Shown here: piece after piece, positions 1-9,367 of the stretch
How positions within the stretch are numbered: the first letter of the stretch is position 1
Layout of the letters: every line of letters begins with the position of its first letter
NCBI GenBank assembly: GCA_013403005.1
Contig: JACBOA010000008.1
Coordinates: 55,333 to 119,332, forward strand
Length of the DNA stretch: 64,000 nt
Reading direction: 5' to 3'
Source of the DNA: Methanobacteriaceae archaeon
Lineage (GTDB): Archaea > Methanobacteriota > Methanobacteria > Methanobacteriales > Methanobacteriaceae
Translations under genes and position numbers: made by a program
Notes under the pieces: model-generated
The model's input: only the letters and a program-made list of their open reading frames with translations
The model's database searches: none
What the model was told of the DNA's origin: nothing

Positions 1-571
1 GGGCATAATTGTGAAAAAGCGGTTTCATATTCTGTTCAAAAAGTCGCATGAATCGAGATAAAAAAACACTTCTTTCGGAGATGGGCATATTGGCCACCAA
101 CTCTGGAAGAACACTACGCATAAAGATCTGAACATCCTTAAGTCCAGCCCTTTTTTCTTCTTCTATCTCTTTTTTTCTTAATTCATAATTTTTAAGGGCT
201 AATTCTATATTATTACGTAACTCAGCTTCTTCTATAGGTTTAATAAGGTATGCTGTGGCTTTAGTGTCTATCATCCTTTTGAAAGTTTCTTTATCATCCA
301 GTGCAGTTAAATAAATTAGCGGCACATCCATAAAACTCTTAATTATGGTAGCAGCATCAATGCCATCCATTTCACCTTGTAAAGTGATGTCCATTAGAAT
401 TAAATCTGGTTTTATGGAAAAAGCCTCTTGAATTGCTTCATTCCCAGTTTTTGCAATGGAGGGCACACGGTAACCCAGAGATTCCAAACATTCTTGAATC
501 TCAATTGCACTGATTCCTTCATCTTCAACTACTAAAATTTTCTCCCCAGCCACTTCATCACCAAAAACCAT
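1..571 (-). CDS. Response regulator, receiver domain (3' end cut by window edge)
   Basis: The reading frame runs on the minus strand from an ATG at 571 and stays open to base 1, so the C-terminus is missing. The first 130 residues are a CheY-like receiver domain: an acidic pair in ILVVEDEG, the phospho-acceptor Asp in LILMDITL, the conserved Thr in IYLTALDD and the conserved Lys in YLIKPIEE. It should accept phosphate from a sensor histidine kinase in the cytoplasm. After a charged helical linker (residues about 125-150) the remaining sequence, ending MKPLFHNY, resembles the output region of methanogen response regulators rather than a DNA-binding domain. That last point is a weak inference. 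No kinase gene is visible in the window. Confidence 0.85.
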   Translation of the reverse strand, partial: MVFGDEVAGEKILVVEDEGISAIEIQECLESLGYRVPSIAKTGNEAIQEAFSIKPDLILMDITLQGEMDGIDAATIIKSFMDVPLIYLTALDDKETFKRMIDTKATAYLIKPIEEAELRNNIELALKNYELRKKEIEEEKRAGLKDVQIFMRSVLPELVANMPISERSVFLSRFMRLFEQNMKPLFHNYA

Positions 572-973
572 GAATTATAATTCATTTAAAAAATCTGTAT
601 AGGTTAATTGTACAATTCACATATAAATTTATTATGCAAGACCCTTCCCTAAGGAGTATAGATTTAATTTTTCATATTAATTAAAGTTATTTTAAACTAC
701 ATGTTTATTAAAATGATTATTTATAATGAATTCAAGTTCAGTAGACTCAGTTTAAGAAAAATGATGAAAATTGGGTATAAATTATGAGATAGTAGGTTTA
801 AATTAGGAAAAATTATTTTAAAGTTAGAGTTCATCTTTGTTTATCCAAGAAAGGTAGGTGATAAAGCTGGGAAAAGATCGTATTTCTATGTGTATTTGCT
901 GTTTTGGTATGGGTCATGGCCATTTATGCCCTGGACTCGTCAATTAACTCAACAAAGTTGGTTTTTAGATTAT
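572..973. other. Intergenic, AT-rich
   Basis: About 400 bases between the start of the response regulator and the stop of the Nudix gene, both on the minus strand. It should hold the regulator's promoter in its left half. I see no convincing gene, hairpin or repeat. Confidence 0.5.
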
Positions 974-1804
974 TTAATAATTTTCAATATACCAGTCTAT
1001 GAGATCTCGTGCTATGCTCATTTTAGATGGTATTCGTGGAAGTTCTTCAGGAGAAAACCATTCAGCATCAGTTATTTCTTTACCATCTACTTTTATCTCT
1101 CCACCAACATATTCAGCTGTAAAGCCCATCATCAGGGAATGGGGAAATGGCCAGGACTGGCTAGCGAAATATTTGATATTTTTCAACTTTAAACCCACTT
1201 CTTCCAGGGTTTCTCTTTGAACTGCTTCTTCTAAAGTTTCACCAGCTTCTACAAAACCTGCGATGAGACCATACATGTTTCCTGATCTGCCTTTGTGCTT
1301 GGCCATGAGGAGTTTACCATCCTTTACTATGGCAGTGATCACTGCTGGGGAAATTCGTGTGTAACTGGTATATCCACATTCCGGGCATATTTTGGCTAGC
1401 TCATCGGGAGCAGTTTTGGTGGGTGTGCCACATTTACCACAAAACTGATGGTTAGAATCCCATTGAACAATTTGAAAGGCTCTACTTGCTACCAGATAAA
1501 TGTCTTCTTCAAAGTTTTCATAAACTGAACGTAAATCTCTAAAAAGCATCCCTTCAGGAGCTTCATCACAGTCCACCTCTCCACAGTAGCAGGTGTGACC
1601 ATTAAATGTACCTATGCACTGAGTTCTTATGGGATGAATTTTAAATTCTTCTGTTTTACTGGCTAATGGAATCTGGATGTCATTGTCCTTAACTTCCACC
1701 AGCATCTGACTTTCCTTAAATAAGAACCAGTATGCAAGGTTTTCATCACTTTTTTCAGGACTGTGTGATGGTTTATATCGTTGGTAAATACTTTCGCGAG
1801 GCAT
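974..1804 (-). CDS. nudC: NAD(H) pyrophosphatase, NudC-type Nudix hydrolase
   Basis: 276 residues, the usual NudC length. The family hydrolyses NAD(H) to NMN(H) and AMP and, in bacteria, removes NAD caps from RNA. Features seen in order: an N-terminal domain, a zinc ribbon with Cys122, Cys125, Cys140 and Cys143, then the Nudix domain with its box at about residues 183-205 (GFVEAGE followed by RETLEEVGL), and just after it SQSWPFPHS (215-223), the signature that separates NADH pyrophosphatases from other Nudix proteins (usually SQPWPFPxS). The Pro to Ser change in that motif is minor. The gene appears to be monocistronic, with a T-rich stretch and a TAAA microsatellite upstream. Confidence 0.92.
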   Translation of the reverse strand: MPRESIYQRYKPSHSPEKSDENLAYWFLFKESQMLVEVKDNDIQIPLASKTEEFKIHPIRTQCIGTFNGHTCYCGEVDCDEAPEGMLFRDLRSVYENFEEDIYLVASRAFQIVQWDSNHQFCGKCGTPTKTAPDELAKICPECGYTSYTRISPAVITAIVKDGKLLMAKHKGRSGNMYGLIAGFVEAGETLEEAVQRETLEEVGLKLKNIKYFASQSWPFPHSLMMGFTAEYVGGEIKVDGKEITDAEWFSPEELPRIPSKMSIARDLIDWYIENY

Positions 1805-1880
1805 ATTTTTACCTGCATAGCTTGATAGTAGTTTTTTTTTTTATTTGGCTATTTTTTTGGTTCTGAATGTTATAGATGAT

Positions 1881-1905
1881 TAAATAAATAAATAAATAAA
1901 TAAAT
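1881..1905. repeat. TAAA microsatellite
   Basis: Six tandem TAAA units lie between nudC and the cofH-like gene. This is a simple-sequence repeat with no sign of function. Its copy number may vary between strains. Confidence 0.8.
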
Positions 1906-1964
1906 TTGTTCATTACATTTTTTTATCATCTAAAGTTTTTTAACAGTTTTTAAAAAAATATACC

Positions 1965-3011
1965 CTAATTTAAAGGTTCATATAGGGTGTTACGCTCCAC
2001 TGGGATGCGTCCAATCGCTTTGATGGTTTTTTGCATGTCTTCCCTGGTTAAAAATTCACTCTGGGAACCTGCTGCTATGGAAATTTTATCTTCCATCATG
2101 GTACCTCCCAGGTCGTTGGCTCCACAACTAAGTGCTAGCTGAGCCATACGTGTGCCTAACTTAACCCATGAAGCCTGAATATTAGGCAAGTCTCTACCAA
2201 GTATTATGCGTGCTATGGCATGTAATTTCAGGTCATCAATACCACTGGCACCAGAAGATATCTCTCCGGTGAGGTTGTTTTCTCCCAGAAATGTCATGGG
2301 AACCAGTTCAGTGAACCCTCCAGTTTCTCGTTGAATGTCCCTGATTATAAAAAGGTGTTCTATGCGGTCTTCCCAGGTTTCCACACTTCCATACATAATA
2401 GTGGATGTGGAGGGTATTCCCAAGTTATGGGCTGTTTTGATTATATCCACCCAATCCTTTGTGGAAACTTTATTTGGGCATATTTGGGCTCTTACAGCGT
2501 CAACTAGGATTTCAGCGGAAGCACCAGTCAGAGTATTCAATCCTGCTTCTTTAAAGGAAGTTAATGCTTCTTCAATGGATGTGTTAGAAGCTTGAGCTGC
2601 ATGGTAAACTTCAACAGGTGATAAACTGTGGAGATCAATGGTGTAATGTTCTTTTATGGTGCTGAAAAGATCTGAGTAGAATTCGACATCCATGTAGGGC
2701 ATCACACCACCAAAAAGGCATATTTCAGTGGCTCCCATATCAACTGCCTCACCAATGTTTTGCAGTATCTCCTCAGTGCTCATCTCATAGCCTATGTGAT
2801 CTCGGAAGGAGCAGAATGAACATCCAATCATACAGTGGTCCGTGATGAATGTGTTGCGGTTGACCACAAAGGTGACGTTATCCCCTACAATTTCCTGCCT
2901 TAACTTATCTGCTACATCAAATAAATGGAAATGATTAATGTTAACCAGTTGTAGTGCATCTTCTCTGGTTATATCTCCGGCAAGTGATTTATCGTAAATA
3001 TCTTCCATCAT
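1965..3011 (-). CDS. cofH: CofH-family radical SAM enzyme (FO synthase subunit 2-like)
   Basis: 348 residues. The radical SAM cluster motif CxxxCxxC is at Cys60, Cys64 and Cys67 (DHCMIGCSFCSF). The family couples tyrosine to a ribityl-uracil to give the deazaflavin precursor FO of coenzyme F420, the hydride carrier of methanogens. The overall pattern (VNRNTFITDHC, then DLHSLSPVEV, then TSTIMYGSVETWEDR) fits the CofH/MqnC/MqnE superfamily. The segment normally reading QGGxHP in CofH is FGGVMPYMD here, so this could be a diverged CofH paralogue. No cofG is next to it. The start is supported by GAGGT seven bases upstream of the first ATG. Confidence 0.8.
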   Translation of the reverse strand: MMEDIYDKSLAGDITREDALQLVNINHFHLFDVADKLRQEIVGDNVTFVVNRNTFITDHCMIGCSFCSFRDHIGYEMSTEEILQNIGEAVDMGATEICLFGGVMPYMDVEFYSDLFSTIKEHYTIDLHSLSPVEVYHAAQASNTSIEEALTSFKEAGLNTLTGASAEILVDAVRAQICPNKVSTKDWVDIIKTAHNLGIPSTSTIMYGSVETWEDRIEHLFIIRDIQRETGGFTELVPMTFLGENNLTGEISSGASGIDDLKLHAIARIILGRDLPNIQASWVKLGTRMAQLALSCGANDLGGTMMEDKISIAAGSQSEFLTREDMQKTIKAIGRIPVERNTLYEPLN

Positions 3012-3205
3012 CTCTTTTACCTCAAGCTTCTTAGTTTTTATTCATAGAAATGGTGAGACAGTTTATAATCTGTGTTTTAAGTCATACTGTATGAAATATT
3101 TACAGATAATTTTACAGATAATTTGACTCTTAGATTTGTCTTTCTATTTATTTCAATTCCTCATATTCTTCTCATAATAGATTTTTATACATTTTATTTC
3201 TCAAA

Positions 3206-4822
3206 TTATGCTTTATTTTTCAATTCATTTCCAACTATTTCCAAATAATGCTGGTGTATGGTTTCCAGAAGTTTCGACATTTTCATACCAATTATTTTAT
3301 ATTCTTTAGCCCTTAAATTGGCTATGGATATTCTAATGGACCAGGGAGGCATGTCAAATCCAGCTCCTGGAAGTAAAACAATGGATTCCAGATCTGCCAG
3401 GGCAAACACAAATGATAGGGGATTGTAGGTTTCCTCCATCCAGCGTGCAAATGAGGCGCTGTATCTTTCACTTGCAATGTCTAAAATGTCAATAATCGCA
3501 TAATAATTAGTTCCTGTTGTATCAATATCACAAGGTATTCCTAAGGATTTATAAAGCTGATGAATTCTATTATTGAGTGTTTTTTCAGTGCCTTTTAAGT
3601 ATAAAGTGTTATCTTCAAGTAAGAAAAACAATGCAAAGAGGGTCATCTGGGTTTGTTGTGGTAGCGATAGACCTGCAGTGTGTTTCAAGGCAACTGAACG
3701 ACTGTCTGCCACCATTCGATCAATAAATTTCATTTTCTCTGGTTCCAGACAAACACATCCATATCTCTCATTGGAAGTATTTTTTTCTACTAAATTCTGT
3801 TTGGCTATCATCTGGTCTATCATGTTATCTTCATGCAGGGCTATTACACCCAATCTCCAACCAGTGCAACCCAAGTGCTTGGAAAAAGAGTATACGCATA
3901 TGGTGTTTTTTGGTATTTCTGCCATTAAAGAGCGGAAATTATCCACAAAAGTGGCATAGACATCATCACTGATAATTATCAAATTCGGGTTATGTTTGGT
4001 CACAATATCCGCTATTTTCTCCAGTGTTTCCTGTTTTATAGCCTTGGATTGTGGGTTTCCAGGGTTCACTACAAAAAACGCTTTAATGGATGGATCCTTT
4101 AGTTTTTCTAATTCTGAATCTGAATATTGCCAATCGTCCTCTTCAAATGCTTTTATTTCAACTTCAATCAAATCATAATTACTCAAACGGGGGATCTCTA
4201 GATAAGGGGTGAAAATAGGGGATCCAATGGCTATTTTATCTCCCTTATGGAGGAGGTTATTTTCAAAAAGAGAATCAAAAATATATTTTATGGCACCGGT
4301 ACCTCCTTCTGTGGCGAACAAATCATATCTTCCCAGTTTTTCCTGATTATTGCATAAGAATTTCAGTAAAAAGGAATGGATAACTTTTTCGGCATATGGT
4401 CGCATTCTGTCAGGTTCAGGGTAAAAATCACCTATTGCCCCGGTAACCAGCTCATATAACCATTCATCGGGGTTAAAGTTCAATTTTTCTATCCCATATT
4501 TAATAGAATCATCCAGAAATTTTATACCGGGAGCATCCTGATTATTCTTTAGGTATTGTTGAAATCTTCCGTATATTCCTTTAATTTCAGGGTGCAAACC
4601 TCCGTGGGGATAAATGAAGGTGCGTTTTGACTCTTCAATGGCAAAATGTCCTAGAGTGAAAAAGGCGTCCCTGGGGGTGGTTGCAATCCAGTTAGGATTG
4701 CCACGACCAGCATTTAAGAGTTGTCGATCCTTAAAGTTGCCGGCTAATCTACTTAGCTCAAATTGTATTTCAAAGGGACTTAATTGGATGTATTCCTGTA
4801 ATTTATTATAATCCATGGTCAT
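3206..4822 (-). CDS. aspD: Aspartate aminotransferase / aspartate 4-decarboxylase (AspD-type)
   Basis: 538 residues, matching the unusually long fold-type I PLP enzymes that decarboxylate aspartate to alanine and also transaminate it. Evidence is the N-terminal RGNPNWIATTPRDAF, the PLP-site elements VVNPGNPQSK and SDDVYATF, and the Schiff-base lysine Lys315 in SFSKHLGCTGWRLG. Ordinary aspartate aminotransferases are about 400 residues and lack the N- and C-terminal extensions seen here. It would act in cytosolic aspartate/alanine metabolism. It stands alone, with AT-rich spacers on both sides. Decarboxylase activity is inferred from family resemblance. Confidence 0.85.
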   Translation of the reverse strand: MTMDYNKLQEYIQLSPFEIQFELSRLAGNFKDRQLLNAGRGNPNWIATTPRDAFFTLGHFAIEESKRTFIYPHGGLHPEIKGIYGRFQQYLKNNQDAPGIKFLDDSIKYGIEKLNFNPDEWLYELVTGAIGDFYPEPDRMRPYAEKVIHSFLLKFLCNNQEKLGRYDLFATEGGTGAIKYIFDSLFENNLLHKGDKIAIGSPIFTPYLEIPRLSNYDLIEVEIKAFEEDDWQYSDSELEKLKDPSIKAFFVVNPGNPQSKAIKQETLEKIADIVTKHNPNLIIISDDVYATFVDNFRSLMAEIPKNTICVYSFSKHLGCTGWRLGVIALHEDNMIDQMIAKQNLVEKNTSNERYGCVCLEPEKMKFIDRMVADSRSVALKHTAGLSLPQQTQMTLFALFFLLEDNTLYLKGTEKTLNNRIHQLYKSLGIPCDIDTTGTNYYAIIDILDIASERYSASFARWMEETYNPLSFVFALADLESIVLLPGAGFDMPPWSIRISIANLRAKEYKIIGMKMSKLLETIHQHYLEIVGNELKNKA

Positions 4823-5014
4823 ACTCCAGAGATTTTTTTAATGTTGGTTATATCACTGTTGGTTATAATTATTCATTTGCTTAAATTTAGATAAGGGTCT
4901 TTTCATTCTTCTATATATTCCCTAATGGTTCTTTAGGCGTAAACTGAATGTATATCAGGATTTACCTTAAATTGATACTAATTTATTCCAATTTCATTTT
5001 TATTTACACAAACC

Positions 5015-5067
5015 TTTATATATAAAATAGATATATCATATTGTATTATGTCAATTTTTGATATATC
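5015..5067 (+). promoter_or_regulatory. TATA box and two GATATATC operator candidates before padR
   Basis: A TATA-like tttatatata occupies 5015-5024. The palindrome GATATATC occurs at 5030-5037 and again at 5060-5067, exactly 30 bases apart, so on the same helix face. They straddle the expected transcription start. The natural reader would be the PadR repressor encoded just downstream, but this is inference. Confidence 0.5.
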
Positions 5068-5088
5068 AGAAAAATAGGAGGTTAATAA

Positions 5089-5598
5089 ATGCTTGGGGAA
5101 AGTGCGCCCTTAACAGAAGAATCAGATGATGCTGATGAATACAATGAAGAAAAACTAGAAGAAATGCAGAAACTGATTAAAGAGCGCAACAAAACTATTA
5201 AAAAGATGTCTAAATACGAAAAAAAGCTTATGAAAGGATTAATGAGAGGCTTTGGTAACACCATGATCCTCTGGCTTATAAGTAAACAAAAGTTACATGG
5301 ATATGAAATAATGACCAAAATTCATGATTCGTCCCCACTTAACGAAAAAATGCCCAGTGCCAGTAAAATTTATCCTGTTCTGCACGATCTGGAGAAAAAT
5401 GGCTTGATTAAGGGAACTTGGGGACATCAGGGTAAGAGAAAAATAAAATACTATGAAATTACCGAGGAAGGTAAGCATACCCTTTCAACCTTTCGAGAAA
5501 TTGCCAGATTTGCCAATAAAAACAAATCCAGCATTTGGTTAACCTTCATAAAGGACATGTTAATGGACGATGAAGATGAAAAGGAGTTAAATTTATGA
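5089..5598 (+). CDS. PadR-family transcriptional regulator
   Basis: 169 residues. An acidic, coiled N-terminal extension (1-45) precedes a PadR winged helix: ILWLISKQKLHGYEIM, then a recognition helix in SASKIYPVLHDLEKNGLI and the wing KRKIKYYEITEEG. PadR proteins are usually ligand-responsive repressors of neighbouring efflux genes. GGAGGT at 5077-5082 sets the start. The stop codon overlaps the next ATG (ATGA), so it is translationally coupled to the ABC ATPase and probably regulates the whole 5089-9149 operon including itself. The ligand is unknown. Confidence 0.88.
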   Translation: MLGESAPLTEESDDADEYNEEKLEEMQKLIKERNKTIKKMSKYEKKLMKGLMRGFGNTMILWLISKQKLHGYEIMTKIHDSSPLNEKMPSASKIYPVLHDLEKNGLIKGTWGHQGKRKIKYYEITEEGKHTLSTFREIARFANKNKSSIWLTFIKDMLMDDEDEKELNL

Positions 5599-6692
5599 AA
5601 TACGCTATAGAAACCTTCAATCTCACTAAGCAGTATGGTGATTTCGTAGCTGTTGATGATCTCATCATGAAAATTAGAAATAAAACAATATTCGGATTTT
5701 TAGGACCAAATGGAGCTGGAAAGACCACAACCATTAAGATGCTCACCTGTCTAATCTTCCCAACATCTGGAACAGCCAATGTGGCCGGATTGGACATATT
5801 AAAAAATCCTAATCAAGTAAGACAAAAAATAGGTATGGTACCCCAGCTGGTTAGTCTTTACGGAGACCTTACAGTCAAAGAAAATGTATATCTCTGTGCA
5901 GATTACTACGGAATTGACAAAGACCTCAAAGAATCCCGAGCCGATGAACTAATGGAAATGGTGGATATCAAATATGCTCAGGATAAGCTCGTTAAACAGC
6001 TTTCAGGGGGTATGAAACAGAAAGCTTCTGTGGTTGCAAGTTTGATTCATCAGCCAGATATATTATTCCTAGATGAACCAACCATTGGTTTAGATCCAAC
6101 AACCAAGAGAGTTCTGTGGGATTTGGTAGAAGAACTAAACTCCAACGGTCACACCATAATACTGTGTTCCCATGACATGTACGAAGTGGAATTACTCTGT
6201 GATGATGTGGGAATTATCAATCATGGGAAACTGGCTGCATTTGACACACCGCAGGGACTGAAAGACACCATGATTCATGAAATCAAAGAGGAAAAAGGAC
6301 CAGTAACTTCCAATGTATCGGAAGCACTGGAGAAAATCCTGGAAGAAACCAATCCTGAAGATAAAAAGGCAATTGAATTCATACAGGATAGTATGGGAGA
6401 AGAACACCTCACATTTAAAGAATTAAGTCTCATAATAAACAATATGGATGCAAAACTCCTCCAACATCTAAATAATTTGCCCATGGTGCACAGTGTCACC
6501 CAACATGTATCTGGAAGAATAACTATGGAGATAGATGATGAAGATGAAGCAGTAACCAAGGTCATAGCAGATATAATAGAACACGGAGGAAATATAACCT
6601 CTATAGCTACCAAAGACCCTTCCTTAGAAGATGTATTCATGAGAGTGACCTCAAAAAAGAAACAAGAAGGTGCAGATAATGGTGGAAACTAA
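5595..6692 (+). CDS. ABC exporter ATP-binding protein (DrrA-like)
   Basis: 365 residues with every ABC motif: Walker A GPNGAGKTT (37-45), Q-loop Gln84, signature QLSGGMKQK (135-143), Walker B ILFLDE (156-161) and the H-loop His193. Residues 220-360 form a long C-terminal extension of the type found in DrrA-like drug or lipid exporters. It energises the ABC-2 permease that follows. The genes overlap at both ends (4 bases with padR, 14 with the permease). The substrate cannot be told from the sequence. Confidence 0.93.
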   Translation: MKYAIETFNLTKQYGDFVAVDDLIMKIRNKTIFGFLGPNGAGKTTTIKMLTCLIFPTSGTANVAGLDILKNPNQVRQKIGMVPQLVSLYGDLTVKENVYLCADYYGIDKDLKESRADELMEMVDIKYAQDKLVKQLSGGMKQKASVVASLIHQPDILFLDEPTIGLDPTTKRVLWDLVEELNSNGHTIILCSHDMYEVELLCDDVGIINHGKLAAFDTPQGLKDTMIHEIKEEKGPVTSNVSEALEKILEETNPEDKKAIEFIQDSMGEEHLTFKELSLIINNMDAKLLQHLNNLPMVHSVTQHVSGRITMEIDDEDEAVTKVIADIIEHGGNITSIATKDPSLEDVFMRVTSKKKQEGADNGGN

Positions 6693-7884
6693 AAAAATCA
6701 TGTGGATGCTTAAAAAAGACTTGTTAGTCTTATGGAGGCATAAGCCACGTCTAATTTCAATATTATTGTTCCCCATAATTATGATAACCCTTTTTGGTTA
6801 TGGTATGGGAGGAACACTGGAGAATATCCCTGTGGTGGTGGTGGAGCAAAGCCATGGCCAGGTTACTGATCTAACCCTTAATGCAATGAAGGGAATGAGT
6901 TTGTATGACATTAAAGAGATAACTACAGACTCGGATAAAGCCAAGCAGATGGTTCAAAATGGAGATGTTAAGGCGGCTATAATCTTACCCTCCAATTACG
7001 ATGACTTAAATGATACCAAACCCAAAAGTGTAGTTATTGATATAGATTCATCGGATCAGATGGCTACCAGTGCCCTCGTTCCAGCAACACAGGGCTTATT
7101 CAGTCAGATAAATGATCAACTGGCTGTAGGTAAGCTACAGGCCATGAATTTAACACCCGCTCAATCAGCTTCCACATCTACGATACAAGTCCAGCAGAAT
7201 AATGTTCCAGCACAACAGCAAAAGATCAACTACCAGAACATAATGAATTCCATCAATTTCCAGATAAACAAGATGTATGGAGATATTAAATACATAGACT
7301 TCCTGGTCCCAGCAATCATAGGTATGACCGTGCTATTTGGATGTATGTTTGGCATGGGAGAGGCCCTGGCTGGTGAAAGGGAAAGAGGAGAACTGGCAAG
7401 GTTATTCATGACACCTACCAGTGTGGCAACTGTAGTAGGGGGTAAAATTATCTCCAAACTGTCAGTGGAAATTGTAAGGGCATTGATCCTCATTGCCGCA
7501 GCTATAATTCTCTTTGGAATTGTAATCAATGGAAGTATGCTGCTCACTATTCTGGTTCTGGCCCTGGGAGCACTGTGTTTTGTAGGGTTTGGAATCATGA
7601 TATCTGCCAGAGTTTCAACCCAGGAAGATTACATGCAAATGGTAATGCCCATAACCATGCCCATGATGTTCGTTTCTGGAGTTTTTTACCCCATTGAAAC
7701 CATGCCCTGGATATTCCAAAAACTGGCATATATCTTCCCCTTAACCTATGTAAACGATGCACTGCGGGCTGTAATGTTAAAAGGAGTAGGAATTGGAGAT
7801 ATATGGGTTGATATTCTGGTACTTTTAGGTTTCACAGGACTATTCTTTGCCCTGGGAGTAACCAGATTCAACAGAGATATTTAG
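6679..7884 (+). CDS. ABC-2 type transporter permease (DrrB/YhfE-like)
   Basis: About 401 residues from the ATG at 6679, which is preferred over a GTG at 6670 because GAAGGTG lies at the right distance upstream. One transmembrane helix near the N-terminus (ISILLFPIIMITLFGYG) is followed by a large extracytoplasmic domain (about 50-200) with a Gln-rich stretch, then five membrane helices. The ABC-2 segment with GERERGELARLFMTP, and FVSGVFYPIETMPWIFQKLAYIFPLTY, is characteristic. With the upstream ATPase it forms an exporter of unknown substrate. Confidence 0.9.
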   Translation: MVETKKIMWMLKKDLLVLWRHKPRLISILLFPIIMITLFGYGMGGTLENIPVVVVEQSHGQVTDLTLNAMKGMSLYDIKEITTDSDKAKQMVQNGDVKAAIILPSNYDDLNDTKPKSVVIDIDSSDQMATSALVPATQGLFSQINDQLAVGKLQAMNLTPAQSASTSTIQVQQNNVPAQQQKINYQNIMNSINFQINKMYGDIKYIDFLVPAIIGMTVLFGCMFGMGEALAGERERGELARLFMTPTSVATVVGGKIISKLSVEIVRALILIAAAIILFGIVINGSMLLTILVLALGALCFVGFGIMISARVSTQEDYMQMVMPITMPMMFVSGVFYPIETMPWIFQKLAYIFPLTYVNDALRAVMLKGVGIGDIWVDILVLLGFTGLFFALGVTRFNRDI

Positions 7885-7910
7885 AGGTAATTTCATTAAA
7901 AGGTGATAAA

Positions 7911-9149
7911 ATGAAAAATAGTAAAAGAATACTGATGGGATTAATGATAATGGGTTTAATCTCAACTTCAATTTCCATAGCACCAGTTTCAGCTCAGGAC
8001 TGGAACATGTTCAGCTCCAATCTTGACCACACAGGCTATGTAGACGAAGCATCAGATTTCACCCCAGTAACCTGGCTTTTTAAAGCTAACAGTGCTATAA
8101 AATCATCCATTGTTATCTCGGACAAAACCATCTACTTTGGTTCAGTCAATGGAACAATGTATGCTTTAAACCTGGATGATGGCACCCGGGTATGGACTTA
8201 TAATACTGGGGGAAGTATTTTATCCTCCCCGGTAGCCAGTGGAGATAATGTATATTTCGGATCAATGGATAATTATTTCTATGCATTAAACAAGAAAAAT
8301 GGAAATTTTGTATGGAAATATAAAACTGGAAACAGCATAGAATCATCACCAGCAATAGAAGATGGAGTAATATACTTCGGTGCTAATGACAACCGTTTAT
8401 ATGCCTTAAATGCTAATGACGGAACATTCAAGTGGGAATTTACCACTGGAAATGCTATTAAATCATCACCAGCAGTATACGATGGAAAGGTTTTCTTTGG
8501 ATCTGATGATGGTAAAATATATGCCTTGAACACCGACGGAGCAAAGTTATGGGAATTTGACACTGGAAACGCAGTTAGATCCTCACCAGCTGTTCGGGAC
8601 AATGTGCTGTATGTGGGTACAGATAATGGAATGTTTTATGCTTTGAATACAAGTGATGGTTCTGTTAAATGGTCCTATAACTTCAAAGATCCCGTTAGAT
8701 CATCCCCTGTCCTGGATGCCAATGACAACAGCTTGTTTATCGGTGCCAGTAACGGCAACATTACCTGCCTGGATATGAGAGATGGTAAACACAAATGGTC
8801 AGAAAATGTGGGAAATGTGGAAGCAACACCCTCACTCATGGGAGACTACCTGGTGGTTCCTTCAAGCAGTGGAACTATTCACATCTTAAACAAATACAGT
8901 GGTAAAGAAGAATGGAGTTACTCCCCAGGATACTATCTCTTTAATTCACCATTAACCTCTGCTGCTGTTTATGGTGATGAGATTGTAGTGGGTAGTAGTG
9001 ATGGCTACATTTACGCCCTTAACAATGTCAAGAAAACAGGACCCACCTCAGAATACGTGTACTATATAGCAGGAATTATTGGTGGAATAATTGTTATATT
9101 AATAGCAATTAGAGTTTTCAGGGGCCGCAGGAAGAACAAAGAAGAATGA
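7911..9149 (+). CDS. Surface-anchored PQQ-type beta-propeller protein
   Basis: 412 residues. A signal peptide (1-29, ending APVSAQDW) leads into about seven propeller blades with the repeating pattern SSPAxxDGxxYFGxxDxxxYALNxxDGxxxW, then a linker and one C-terminal membrane helix (about 383-403) with a basic tail RGRRKNKEE. The propeller should therefore sit outside the membrane. Such WD/PQQ-like propellers bind proteins or polysaccharides and need not bind PQQ. It follows the ABC permease by 26 bases, with a GGTG ribosome-binding site, so it is the last gene of the padR operon and may work with the exporter. Confidence 0.88.
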   Translation: MKNSKRILMGLMIMGLISTSISIAPVSAQDWNMFSSNLDHTGYVDEASDFTPVTWLFKANSAIKSSIVISDKTIYFGSVNGTMYALNLDDGTRVWTYNTGGSILSSPVASGDNVYFGSMDNYFYALNKKNGNFVWKYKTGNSIESSPAIEDGVIYFGANDNRLYALNANDGTFKWEFTTGNAIKSSPAVYDGKVFFGSDDGKIYALNTDGAKLWEFDTGNAVRSSPAVRDNVLYVGTDNGMFYALNTSDGSVKWSYNFKDPVRSSPVLDANDNSLFIGASNGNITCLDMRDGKHKWSENVGNVEATPSLMGDYLVVPSSSGTIHILNKYSGKEEWSYSPGYYLFNSPLTSAAVYGDEIVVGSSDGYIYALNNVKKTGPTSEYVYYIAGIIGGIIVILIAIRVFRGRRKNKEE

Positions 9150-9151
9150 AA

Positions 9152-9187
9152 AAGTGGAATTAAATTCCACTTAATTTTATTATTTTT
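9152..9187 (+). terminator. Hairpin plus T-rich tail after the beta-propeller gene
   Basis: AAGTGGAATT at 9152-9161 and AATTCCACTT at 9163-9172 are perfect inverted repeats. In RNA the stem would have about 9 pairs with a 3-base loop. A T-rich tract follows. It lies just after the last gene of the padR operon and fits an intrinsic terminator. Confidence 0.6.
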
Positions 9188-9367
9188 TAAAGAATTATTA
9201 TTGAGAATCCGTTTCTATTCTCATCTCATATCCATATCAATATCCTATCAAATAGACCTTATTTTCAATTTTTTTAGGGGCTAATTTTTTTTATACTGGT
9301 TGAATCCATTTTTTCATAAAAATAAATTTAATATCCTTGTGGGTACAATATTAATAATGGGGATACA

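Noticed and set aside
890..1192. Plus-strand frames over the 3' part of nudC
   Set aside because: They are shadows on the strand opposite a well-supported Nudix gene and have no ribosome-binding site.
1881..1905. Tandem repeat as a CRISPR array
   Set aside because: A four-base microsatellite with no spacers. No CRISPR-like direct repeats were seen anywhere in the window.
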